DNA from: Clostridiaceae bacterium
GTDB taxonomy: Bacteria; Bacillota; Clostridia; Lutisporales; Lutisporaceae
Direction of reading: 5' to 3'
Assembly (NCBI GenBank): GCA_028697435.1
Contig: JAQVFD010000151.1
Location: forward strand, 1 to 5,655
Length of the DNA: 5,655 nucleotides
The notes under the pieces were generated by a model. The model saw nothing but the letters and a program-made list of their open reading frames with translations, was not told where the DNA came from and did no database searches. The stretch's first letter is position 1. Every line of letters starts with the position of its first letter. Below, piece by piece: positions 1 through 5,655 of this stretch. The position numbers were made by a program, and so were the translations under genes.

Positions 1-333
1 GGAGTCGGAGATGTCGGGAACATAGTATTAAGGGACAGAAAGCATCTTTCACAAGACGGACTGATCGTGGTGGTAGTCACAATTAGCAAAGAAACAGGTC
101 AAGTAGTGGCAGGTCCGGACATAATAGCAAGAGGCTTTGTATATGTCCGTGAATCTGAGGATCTAATGGAGGAAGCAAGGGGAGTAATAAAGGATACTTT
201 GATCAAATGTGAGGAAAAACAGATAACAGAGTGGGGAACAATTAAATCCCAGGTTCGTGAAAGCCTCAGGAATTTTATATATGAGAGAACAAAGAGAAAC
301 CCCATGATTCTTCCGATTATCATGGAGATATAG
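1..333 (+). CDS. rnjA: Ribonuclease J, C-terminal part (5' end outside window)
   Basis: The frame is open from base 1 to a TAG at 331-333, giving the last 110 residues of a protein that starts upstream. RNase J is a metallo-beta-lactamase/beta-CASP enzyme with 5'-to-3' exonuclease and endonuclease activity in mRNA decay and rRNA maturation in Firmicutes. The catalytic domains are not in view. What is seen is the segment GVGDVGNIVLRDR followed by RGFVYVRESEDL, then a helical tail ending RTKRNPMILPIIMEI. These are hallmark stretches of the end of the beta-CASP core and the C-terminal dimerisation domain. The tail ends as family members normally do, with no extension. An ATG-like start inside the piece, such as GTG 67, is not the true start because homology continues upstream of it. 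Only 5 bases separate it from the lipid kinase gene, so the two are probably co-transcribed. The J1/J2 paralogue cannot be decided from the C terminus. Confidence 0.93.
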   Translation, partial: GVGDVGNIVLRDRKHLSQDGLIVVVVTISKETGQVVAGPDIIARGFVYVRESEDLMEEARGVIKDTLIKCEEKQITEWGTIKSQVRESLRNFIYERTKRNPMILPIIMEI

Positions 334-338
334 CTGTT

Positions 339-1259
339 ATGGACAAAATATATATTATAGTGAATCCTGTTTCGGCAAGCAAAACAACAATTAAGGAATG
401 GCCCGGATATGAAAGGGCATTGTCAGAAGCAGGTTACATATTTGAAACAGGACTGACGGAATACCCTGGACATGCTGCCGAAATGGCAAAAAAAGCATTA
501 AAACTTGGCTATAAGACAATTATGTCTGTCGGCGGAGATGGCACAATGAATGAAGTAGTCAACGGGTTTTTTGAAGATGGCAGGCTCATTAACGAAAATT
601 CCAGGCTTGTTGTGTTTTCAAGAGGAACCGGCAGTGATTTAATCAGAACCCTAGGTATTGACAAAAATATAGAATCATTGTTGGAAGTTCTTGCCCGGGA
701 CCAAGAAAAACAATTAGACGTCGGACATTTAAGTTTTTTTTGCGCTGACGGAAGTATGTCTGAAAGGTATTTTTTGAATGTTGCGGACATAGGTATAGGA
801 GCTGAAACTGCAAATAGAGTAAATAAACATTCAAAGAGGCTTTCCGGCTTTATTTCATTTATGTTAGGTACCCTTAGCACTGTCCTTATGTACAAAAATA
901 TTAACTTTGAAGTGTTAATAGACGATTCAATGAAATTGAATGAGATTATGAATAGTGTGATAATTGCAAACGGGAAATATTTTGGCGGTGGAATGATGGT
1001 AGCCCCTGATGCGGTAATGGATGATGGCTTTTTTGACATAATAATACTAGGAAATTTAAGCAAGTTGGATATTATTAAAAGTTTTCCCCTTATATATAAA
1101 GGAAAGCATATGAAGCATCCAAAGCTTACACATTACAAAGGCAGGAAGATCGAAGTAAAAAGCGGCGGCAAAGGTCTGATTGAAGTAGACGGAGAAATTC
1201 CGGGCAGAGATGATGCTGTGTTTGAACTAAAGCCTAAGGCATTAAAAATCCTTATTTAA
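339..1259 (+). CDS. Diacylglycerol kinase-type lipid kinase (YegS/BmrU/DgkB family)
   Basis: This 306-residue protein has the full length and motif order of the soluble bacterial lipid kinases. IVNPVSA at residues 7-13 starts the nucleotide-binding domain. GGDGT at 65-69 is the ATP/Mg-binding signature of the diacylglycerol/sphingosine kinase fold. RGTGSD at 95-100 is the second glycine-rich loop, where most relatives have GTxND. NVADIGIGAE at 147-156 and NGKYFGGGM at 211-219 with APDAVMDDG at 222-230 mark the C-terminal beta-sandwich. DGE at 284-286 supplies the Asp and Glu that in DgkB are catalytic or structural. The likely reaction is ATP-dependent phosphorylation of diacylglycerol to phosphatidic acid, recycling lipid released by lipoteichoic-acid-type polymer synthesis. 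The exact lipid substrate is inferred. It has no signal peptide or clear membrane segment. The start ATG has GGAG at 324-327, inside the end of rnjA. It sits between rnjA and typA with 5- and 15-base gaps, so all three probably form one operon. Confidence 0.9.
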   Translation: MDKIYIIVNPVSASKTTIKEWPGYERALSEAGYIFETGLTEYPGHAAEMAKKALKLGYKTIMSVGGDGTMNEVVNGFFEDGRLINENSRLVVFSRGTGSDLIRTLGIDKNIESLLEVLARDQEKQLDVGHLSFFCADGSMSERYFLNVADIGIGAETANRVNKHSKRLSGFISFMLGTLSTVLMYKNINFEVLIDDSMKLNEIMNSVIIANGKYFGGGMMVAPDAVMDDGFFDIIILGNLSKLDIIKSFPLIYKGKHMKHPKLTHYKGRKIEVKSGGKGLIEVDGEIPGRDDAVFELKPKALKILI

Positions 1260-1274
1260 ATTGGAGAAGATATA

Positions 1275-3092
1275 ATGGAAAAAATACGAAAAGAAGATAT
1301 TAGAAATGTAGCAATAATAGCTCATGTTGACCATGGCAAAACAACCTTGGTGGATGGGCTTTTAAGGCAGAGCGGCACCTTCAGGGTAAATGAAAATATT
1401 GTTGAGAGAGTTATGGACTCTAATGACTTGGAAAGGGAAAGGGGCATTACAATACTCGCGAAAAATACTGCTGTGATATATAACAATATTAAGATTAATA
1501 TTGTAGACACTCCCGGACATGCGGATTTCGGCGGCGAAGTAGAGCGGGTCCTGAAGATGGTGAACAGCGTAATTCTGATTGTAGATGCAGCAGAGGGACC
1601 AATGCCTCAGACGCGTTTTGTGTTGAAAAAGGCTCTTGAGCTTCAATTGAAGCCTATTGTGGTAATAAACAAAATTGACAGGCCGGATTCAAGAATTGAA
1701 GAAGTAATTGATGAAATTATCGATTTATTCATAGAACTGGGTGCAGATGATAAACAATTGGAATTCCCGATTGTATATGTTTCCGCAAAACAAAGAGTGG
1801 CGAAACTGAGTATGAAGGATGAGTCTAAGGATCTAACCCCTCTTTTTGATACCATAATATCCTATGTTGAACCTCCAAGAGGAGATTGGGAGGGTCCTTT
1901 TCAGATGCTTGTCACTAATATCGAATATGATGAGTATGTCGGAAGGATTGCAATAGGCAGAATTGAAAGAGGAAGCGTAATCTCCGGTATGAATGCAGCG
2001 CTATGCAAGGGTGACGGAACACTGCAGAGTGTCAAGCTAAGCAGGATATACAGCTTCATGGGTCTTAAGAGGATAGAGGTACAAGAAGCATTACTCGGTG
2101 ACATAATTGCTGTTTCGGGAATAGACGATATAAACATCGGAGAAACAATTTGCGATATTCAGAATCCGGAGGCCATACCCTTTGTCAATATTGATGAACC
2201 AACTATTACTATGACATTCAGCGTAAACAACAGCCCTTTTGCAGGCCGTGAAGGAGACTATGTCACTTCGAGGCATATTAGGTCAAGACTGTTTAAGGAA
2301 TTGGAAACAAATGTAGCAATGAGACTCACGGAAACAGATTCTCCCGATACCTTTGAGGTTGCGGGAAGAGGCGAACTACATCTTTCGATACTGATTGAGA
2401 CAATGAGGCGACAGGGCTATGAGTTCCAGGTATCCAAGCCAAATGTAATATTCAAGAACATAAACGGTGTAACATGTGAACCAATTGAGCATCTCATTGT
2501 TGAAATACCTGAGGAGTTCATGGGGGTTGTAATGGATAGATTAGGGCCAAGGAAGGCTGAGATGATGAATATGAGTAACAGCAGCGACAGTTACTTAAGG
2601 ATTGAGTTTAAGATTCCCGCAAGAGGGCTTATAGGCTACAGGTCTCAGTTTATGACAGATACAAAAGGCAACGGCACTATGCATCATATTTTTCATGGCT
2701 ATGAGGAATATAAAGGGGAGATACCCGATAGGTCCCGAGGTTCTCTTGTAGCCTATGAAAGTGGTGAGACTACAACTTACGGACTCTATAATGCACAGGA
2801 AAGGGGCTATTTGTTCATTGGACCGGGAGTAAAAGTATATGAAGGTATGATAGTGGGAGAGAATGCAAAATCCGATGATATAGAAGTAAATGTTTGCAAG
2901 AAGAAGCATGTGTCAAATATGAGAGCATCAGGTTCAGATGATGCATTAAGGCTGACTCCTCACTTAGAGATGAGCCTGGAGGAGTGCCTGGAATTTATTA
3001 CAGCAGATGAGCTTGTGGAAGTTACTCCTAAGTCAATCAGACTTAGAAAGAGAATATTGGACAGCAGCCTCAGGGCAAAGTCAAGAAAATAG
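1275..3092 (+). CDS. typA: Ribosome-associated translational GTPase TypA/BipA
   Basis: This 605-residue protein is full length for TypA (family about 600-615). The G domain shows AHVDHGKTT (16-24, P-loop), RGITI (56-60, switch I), DTPGH (78-82, switch II), NKID (132-135) and SAK (170-172). EF-G-like domain II follows (about 205-300). Domain III lies at about 305-385 with GRGELHL at 364-370, then domain V with PARGLIGYRSQF at 448-459. The TypA-specific C-terminal domain contains VYEGMIVGE at 521-529 and ends in a basic tail. This last domain separates it from EF-G and LepA. TypA binds the ribosome at the EF-G site and in other bacteria aids 50S assembly, cold growth and stress adaptation. The start ATG is well supported by GGAGAAG at 1263-1269, 5 bases upstream. 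It is the last gene of the rnjA-lipid kinase-typA unit, and its final codons form the left arm of the terminator hairpin. Confidence 0.97.
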   Translation: MEKIRKEDIRNVAIIAHVDHGKTTLVDGLLRQSGTFRVNENIVERVMDSNDLERERGITILAKNTAVIYNNIKINIVDTPGHADFGGEVERVLKMVNSVILIVDAAEGPMPQTRFVLKKALELQLKPIVVINKIDRPDSRIEEVIDEIIDLFIELGADDKQLEFPIVYVSAKQRVAKLSMKDESKDLTPLFDTIISYVEPPRGDWEGPFQMLVTNIEYDEYVGRIAIGRIERGSVISGMNAALCKGDGTLQSVKLSRIYSFMGLKRIEVQEALLGDIIAVSGIDDINIGETICDIQNPEAIPFVNIDEPTITMTFSVNNSPFAGREGDYVTSRHIRSRLFKELETNVAMRLTETDSPDTFEVAGRGELHLSILIETMRRQGYEFQVSKPNVIFKNINGVTCEPIEHLIVEIPEEFMGVVMDRLGPRKAEMMNMSNSSDSYLRIEFKIPARGLIGYRSQFMTDTKGNGTMHHIFHGYEEYKGEIPDRSRGSLVAYESGETTTYGLYNAQERGYLFIGPGVKVYEGMIVGENAKSDDIEVNVCKKKHVSNMRASGSDDALRLTPHLEMSLEECLEFITADELVEVTPKSIRLRKRILDSSLRAKSRK

Positions 3093-3126
3093 AAGAATGC
3101 GTTGCATTCTTCTATTTTCCTTATTA
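3085..3126 (+). terminator. Intrinsic terminator at the end of typA
   Basis: GAAAATAGAAGAATGC (3085-3100) is perfectly complementary to GCATTCTTCTATTTTC (3104-3119), with a 3-base GTT loop: 16 pairs with no mismatch. The left arm includes the last two sense codons and the TAG stop of typA. The right arm ends in TATTTTCCTTATTAT, so the T-rich tract partly overlaps the stem. The A-tract on the left mirrors the T-tract, so the structure could also terminate transcription entering from the opposite direction. It separates the rnjA-typA unit from the promoter of mltG. Confidence 0.88.
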
Positions 3127-3172
3127 TCTAAATAATTGGCACTCACATGCTTCATCCATAATATTATTAAAC

Positions 3173-3201
3173 TTGTCAAAATATGTTGAGCATTATATAA
3201 T
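3173..3201 (+). promoter_or_regulatory. Sigma-A-type promoter upstream of mltG
   Basis: TTGTCA at 3173-3178 is a one-mismatch -35 box. TATAAT at 3196-3201 is a perfect -10 box, and the spacer is exactly 17 bases. Transcription would start near 3208, leaving a leader of about 70 bases before mltG. The site lies directly after the typA terminator, in an A/T-rich 186-base gap, which fits the start of a new transcription unit mltG-trmR-U32. The leader itself shows no strong hairpin or recognisable riboswitch. Confidence 0.75.
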
Positions 3202-3278
3202 TAATTGAATATATTCGTACCAAACTCAGGAATGGACAAAATTTTACATTCTAAGGAATTGCGAAAGAAGTGGTTGCG

Positions 3279-4298
3279 ATGGTAAAACGTAAAATCAACA
3301 TATTCAGATTCATTACATTTCTCATTGTGATATCTGCAGTTGCGTGTTATTTCTATTACAGCAATAGCCTCAAGCCTGTAAGTACAGTATCTGATTCAGA
3401 GAAACAAATTATAATTCCCAAGTGAAGCAGCCTGAAAGCGGTATCAGATATTCTGGAAAAGGAAAAACTGATAAAAGACAGCTTGGTTTTTGAATTGTAC
3501 AGCAAGCTTAATGATAAGTCGGAGGGTATAAAGGCAGGGAAGTACAACATAAGTGCCTCCATGGGAGTACCGGAAATAATTGAAGTTATCAGTAACAGCG
3601 GTAATGCTATTGTAGATACAATAAAATTTACAATACCGGAAGGCTACAATCTAAAGCAGATAGTTGAGAAGTTAAACAGTTTAGGAGTTGTAAGCCCGGA
3701 GAGCATACAAAATGCTTTAAAAGCAGATTTATATGAATATGAGTTTATAAAACAGATTCCTGACAGAGAAAATAAACTTGAAGGCTATTTATTTCCGGAT
3801 ACCTACGAGATATTTAAGAATACAACGGCTGAAACTATTATAAACAAGCTTTTGAGTCGATATGATGATGTTTTTACGGATAAATTCAGAAACAGGGCCA
3901 AAGAATTGAATATGAGCATTGATCAGGTGGTAACGCTGGCTTCTATAATAGAAAGGGAAGCCAGGTTGGATAAGGAGAGAAAGACTATATCAGGAGTATT
4001 TCATAACAGGCTGAAAAAGAAAATGCTGCTTCAAAGCTGTGCCACTGTTCAATATCTGTTTGAAGAACCAAAGGAAGAACTGTTATACGAGGACCTGGAG
4101 ATCGATTCGCCCTATAACACATACAAATATGCAGGCTTGCCCCCCGGACCCATAGCATCACCGGGTCTTGCGGCAATAGAGGCGGCCCTGTATCCAGAGG
4201 ATACAGATCTTTTATATTTCTTTGCACTGGATGACGGGTCCCATGTTTTCACGAAAACATACAACGAGCATATCAATGCTCAGAATAAATATAGATGA
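3279..4298 (+). pseudogene. mltG: Endolytic peptidoglycan transglycosylase MltG, interrupted by an in-frame TGA at codon 49
   Basis: MltG (formerly YceG) is a membrane-anchored enzyme that cleaves nascent glycan strands and ends their elongation. Translating from ATG 3279 gives a basic N terminus (MVKRK), one membrane segment at about residues 9-27 and an extracytoplasmic stretch ending IIIPK, then TGA at 3423-3425. The frame continues as SSLKAVSDILEKEKLI, exactly what follows the conserved glycine in relatives (IPKGSS). Past the stop the gene is intact: LysM-like segment at about 117-147, GYLFPDTYE at 169-177, ASIIEREA with the catalytic Glu at 225 (equivalent to E. coli Glu218), SPYNTY at 277-282, GLPPGPI at 286-292, DGSHVF at 319-324 and a normal C terminus. 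Total length, 339 codons, is normal for the family. The first fragment (48 residues) would be only a membrane anchor. A restart at TTG 3483 or ATG 3561 lacks a convincing ribosome site and would lose the anchor. GTG 3270 is an alternative upstream start, with AAGGA at 3253-3257. A single G-to-T change (GGA to TGA) explains the lesion, so it is very recent or a sequence error. Confidence 0.88.
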
Positions 4299-4310
4299 AT
4301 AATGGGCCCG

Positions 4311-4379
4311 CGAGTCACGAGACGCTAGAGTTGAGAAGGGCTTCGAAGGGATACTAAAGTTCTGGCGTCTGGTATCTGG
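4311..4379 (+). repeat. Interrupted palindrome (stem-loop) between mltG and the methyltransferase gene
   Basis: AGACGCTAGAGTT (4320-4332) pairs with AGTTCTGGCGTCT (4358-4370) over 13 positions, 10 Watson-Crick and 3 G-U, around a 25-base loop. Outside this, seven bases per arm show weaker pairing (5 of the 9 outer positions from 4311-4319 against 4371-4379). The element is richer in G and C than the surrounding DNA and has no T-tract after it, so it is not a typical terminator. It may be a mobile or repeated extragenic palindrome, or an RNA processing or stability element. Its function is unknown. Confidence 0.55.
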
Positions 4380-4388
4380 CATCTGAAG
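4361..4388 (+). repeat. Short tandem heptamer repeat (TCTGGYR) upstream of trmR
   Basis: Three consecutive heptamers, TCTGGCG, TCTGGTA and TCTGGCA, are followed by a diverged fourth unit TCTGAAG whose last bases enter the Shine-Dalgarno sequence. A looser 7-base periodicity (CGAGTCA, CGAGACG, CTAGAGT, TGAGAAG at 4311-4338) appears in the left arm of the palindrome. Read on the other strand it resembles the right arm, which suggests both arms derive from one repeat unit in opposite orientations. Confidence 0.6.
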
Positions 4389-4398
4389 GAGAGGTGAT
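4386..4398 (+). promoter_or_regulatory. Strong ribosome binding site of trmR
   Basis: AAGGAG at 4386-4391 stands 7 bases before ATG 4399. It is followed at once by AGGTGAT, which also matches the extended anti-Shine-Dalgarno complement (AGGAGGTGAT). The double match fixes the methyltransferase start at 4399 and suggests efficient translation. It abuts the heptamer repeat, so folding of that element could affect access to it. Confidence 0.8.
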
Positions 4399-5067
4399 AT
4401 GGTGGCAAACATAAATCATGATTATATTGACAGCTTCCTTATTGGTATGATACCTGAGCGCGGTGGAATATTAAAAGAAATGGAAGAGTATGCGAGGGAG
4501 AATCATGTACCTATTATTACTCCTGATATTGCAAGGCTGTTGGCAGTGCTTATAAAAACCGTAAAGGTAAAGAATATACTGGAAGTAGGCACGGCTATAG
4601 GTTATTCGGCAATTCATATGGGAATTTGTGCGTGGGAAGGCTTTTCTATAACTACAATTGAAAGAAATGAAGAATCTGCTGCATTGGCGGCAGATTTTGT
4701 CAGGAAAGCCGGCATGGAAAATAGTATTAATATAATAACCGGAGCTGCGGAAGAAATATTAGAAGATATTCCCGGCAGCTTTGATATGATATTTGTTGAT
4801 GCGGCAAAAGGGCAATATATGGACTTTATGAAAAAAAGCATTGGTAAGCTTAAGATTGGCGGCCTGTTTATATGTGACAATGTGCTCTTCAGGGGAATGG
4901 TGGCTGAAAGAAGTCTGCTTATAAGAAGAAAAATCACTATTGTAAAAAGGCTCAAGAAGTTTCTGAGCTTTATTTCTTCCTGTGAGAGTCTGGAGACGGT
5001 AATAATACCTATGGGTGACGGTATATCAATATGCTGCAAGCTTAAGGAGGTTGAGTTCATTGAATAA
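4399..5067 (+). CDS. trmR: TrmR-type SAM-dependent O-methyltransferase (tRNA 5-hydroxyuridine methyltransferase)
   Basis: This 222-residue protein is a class I methyltransferase of the cation-dependent O-methyltransferase family 3 (COMT/CCoAMT-like, COG4122). LEVGTAIGYSA at 61-71 is the SAM-binding motif I, and TIERN at 86-90 holds the acidic residue that binds the SAM ribose. FVDAAKGQY at 132-140 and CDNVLF at 159-164 provide the metal ligands expected for the family (Asp134, Asp160, Asn161). The C-terminal half has the RRKITIVKRLKKF basic stretch and MGDGISIC near the end. In B. subtilis the homologue YrrM was shown to methylate ho5U34 of tRNAs to 5-methoxyuridine. Here the placement directly after mltG and overlapping a U32 gene matches yrrL-yrrM-yrrN, which is the main reason for choosing TrmR over a small-molecule catechol-type enzyme. 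It has no signal peptide, so it is cytoplasmic. The start is fixed by the strong ribosome binding site. Confidence 0.86.
   Translation: MVANINHDYIDSFLIGMIPERGGILKEMEEYARENHVPIITPDIARLLAVLIKTVKVKNILEVGTAIGYSAIHMGICAWEGFSITTIERNEESAALAADFVRKAGMENSINIITGAAEEILEDIPGSFDMIFVDAAKGQYMDFMKKSIGKLKIGGLFICDNVLFRGMVAERSLLIRRKITIVKRLKKFLSFISSCESLETVIIPMGDGISICCKLKEVEFIE
5044..5050 (+). promoter_or_regulatory. Ribosome binding site deciding the TTG start of the U32 gene
   Basis: AAGGAGG lies inside the end of trmR, 9 bases before TTG 5060. The other in-frame TTG, at 5051, directly touches the site and is too close to be used. No ATG or GTG in this frame lies nearby before the conserved PEILAPAGN segment, so TTG 5060 is the best start. 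Confidence 0.8.
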
Positions 5068-5655
5068 ACCTGAAATACTTGCTCCCGCGGGAAACTTGGA
5101 AAAATTGAAAATGGCAGTTATTTATGGTGCGGATGCGGTTTATATTGGTGGTGAAAAATATGGTCTCAGGGCTGCTGCAGGCAATTTTACCCTTGACGAA
5201 ATCAAAGAGGGTGTAAAGTATGCCCATGATAATGGTAAAAAACTATATGTAACCGTAAATGTTATACCCCACAACGAAGATTTGGAAGGCTTGGATGAAT
5301 ATATAAAGAGCCTGGGAGATGCAGGAGCCGATGCACTTATTGTATCGGACCCAAGCGTAATAATGACAGCCAGGAAAGTATTGCCTGATATGCATCTGCA
5401 TTTAAGCACTCAGGCCAGTAATACAAATTATTTGAGCGCAGAGTTCTGGCATAGTCAGGGGATAAAAAGAATCGTATTGGCAAGAGAATTGAGCTTTGAG
5501 GAGATTAGAGAAACCATAGAAAAGTCTCCAAAAAGCATAGAATATGAAGCGTTTGTACATGGAGCAATGTGTATTTCATACTCAGGCAGATGCCTGCTAA
5601 GTAATTACATGACAGGCAGAGATGCTAACAGAGGTGAATGTGCACAGCCTTGCAG
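5060..5655 (+). CDS. U32-family protein, TrhP (YrrN/YrrO)-like, tRNA hydroxylation factor; 3' end outside window
   Basis: The first 198 codons are present, and the frame is open to the window end. PEILAPAGN at residues 4-12, GADAVYIGG at 23-31 and HLSTQASNTN at 114-123 are the conserved parts of the U32 TIM-barrel-like N-terminal domain. The U32 signature is complete at 163-181 (E, F, G-A-M-C, G-x-C, S). Four cysteines, Cys171, Cys178, Cys194 and Cys198, are spaced as the iron-sulfur ligands found in U32 proteins such as UbiU/UbiV and TrhP. Although long called peptidases or collagenases, members beside trmR in B. subtilis (yrrN, yrrO) are required for 5-hydroxyuridine at tRNA position 34. 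The start codon is TTG and the gene overlaps trmR by 8 bases, implying translational coupling. Whether it is the P1 or P2 paralogue, a fused form or RlhA-like cannot be told without the rest and the downstream gene. Confidence 0.88.
   Translation, partial: MNKPEILAPAGNLEKLKMAVIYGADAVYIGGEKYGLRAAAGNFTLDEIKEGVKYAHDNGKKLYVTVNVIPHNEDLEGLDEYIKSLGDAGADALIVSDPSVIMTARKVLPDMHLHLSTQASNTNYLSAEFWHSQGIKRIVLARELSFEEIRETIEKSPKSIEYEAFVHGAMCISYSGRCLLSNYMTGRDANRGECAQPC

Noticed and set aside
509..1063. Long minus-strand reading frame opposite the lipid kinase
   Set aside because: It is antisense to a well-supported gene, shows no recognisable motif and has no ribosome site; it reflects the codon use of the real gene.
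3207..3216. GAATATATTC palindrome at the predicted transcription start as an operator
   Set aside because: Several perfect A/T palindromes (also ATTATATAAT 3192-3201 and AATTAATT 3199-3206) occur in this A/T-rich stretch, as expected by chance; no known operator is recognised.
3230..3251. GAATG...CATTC inverted repeat in the mltG leader
   Set aside because: Only five outer pairs hold and the interior is mismatched, so there is no stable hairpin or known riboswitch form.
3333..3349. Lipobox-like AVAC in the MltG membrane segment
   Set aside because: Position -3 is Ala instead of Leu/Val/Ile, and MltG proteins are single-pass anchored, not lipoproteins.
3423..3425. TGA in mltG as a selenocysteine codon
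   Set aside because: MltG has glycine, not cysteine or selenocysteine, at this place, it is not a redox site, and no convincing bacterial SECIS hairpin with a suitable loop is visible just downstream.
3483..4298. A separate shorter mltG-like gene starting at TTG 3483
   Set aside because: The family homology extends upstream through the stop to ATG 3279 in the same frame. TTG 3483 has no suitably placed Shine-Dalgarno, and the product would lack its membrane anchor.
4614..5060. 148-codon minus-strand reading frame opposite trmR
   Set aside because: It is a shadow of the methyltransferase gene with no recognisable domain or start signal.

Overview
The window looks like chromosomal housekeeping DNA from an anaerobic, low-to-moderate GC Firmicute, most likely class Clostridia. 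The evidence is the RNase J, DgkB-type lipid kinase, TypA, MltG and TrmR/U32 gene set, strong AGGAGG-type ribosome binding sites, a TTG start, A/T-ending codons and tightly packed co-directional genes. Genus cannot be fixed from the sequence alone. All genes lie on the + strand. I see no CRISPR array, transposase, phage gene, rRNA or tRNA.

Region 1 (1-3120) is the end of one transcription unit: the C-terminal 110 codons of ribonuclease J (rnjA), then 5 bases later a YegS/BmrU/DgkB-type lipid kinase, then 15 bases later the ribosome-associated GTPase TypA/BipA. It closes with a perfect 16-bp terminator hairpin whose stem already begins inside the last typA codons.

Region 2 (3121-4298) opens a new unit. 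A textbook sigma-A promoter (TTGTCA, 17-base spacer, TATAAT) precedes mltG, the endolytic peptidoglycan transglycosylase. As read here, mltG carries an in-frame TGA at codon 49, where the family normally has a glycine (IPK-G-SS). Everything after it is intact, including the catalytic Glu. It is either a very recent pseudogene, a strain-specific nonsense mutation, or a base-call error.

Region 3 (4299-4398) is a 100-base spacer holding an unusual GC-richer structured element: a 13-bp interrupted palindrome whose right arm consists of heptamer repeats (TCTGGYR) running into the Shine-Dalgarno sequence of the next gene.

Region 4 (4399-5655) encodes an O-methyltransferase of the TrmR (YrrM) type, overlapping by 8 bases a U32-family protein of the TrhP (YrrN/YrrO) type that is cut by the window end. 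In Bacillus subtilis the order mltG(yrrL)-trmR(yrrM)-trhP1(yrrN)-trhP2(yrrO) is the same. This supports a tRNA wobble-uridine pathway in which the U32 protein is needed for 5-hydroxyuridine and TrmR methylates it to 5-methoxyuridine.

No wholly new system is evident. The two observations most worth following up are the lone nonsense codon in mltG and the heptamer/hairpin element between mltG and trmR.
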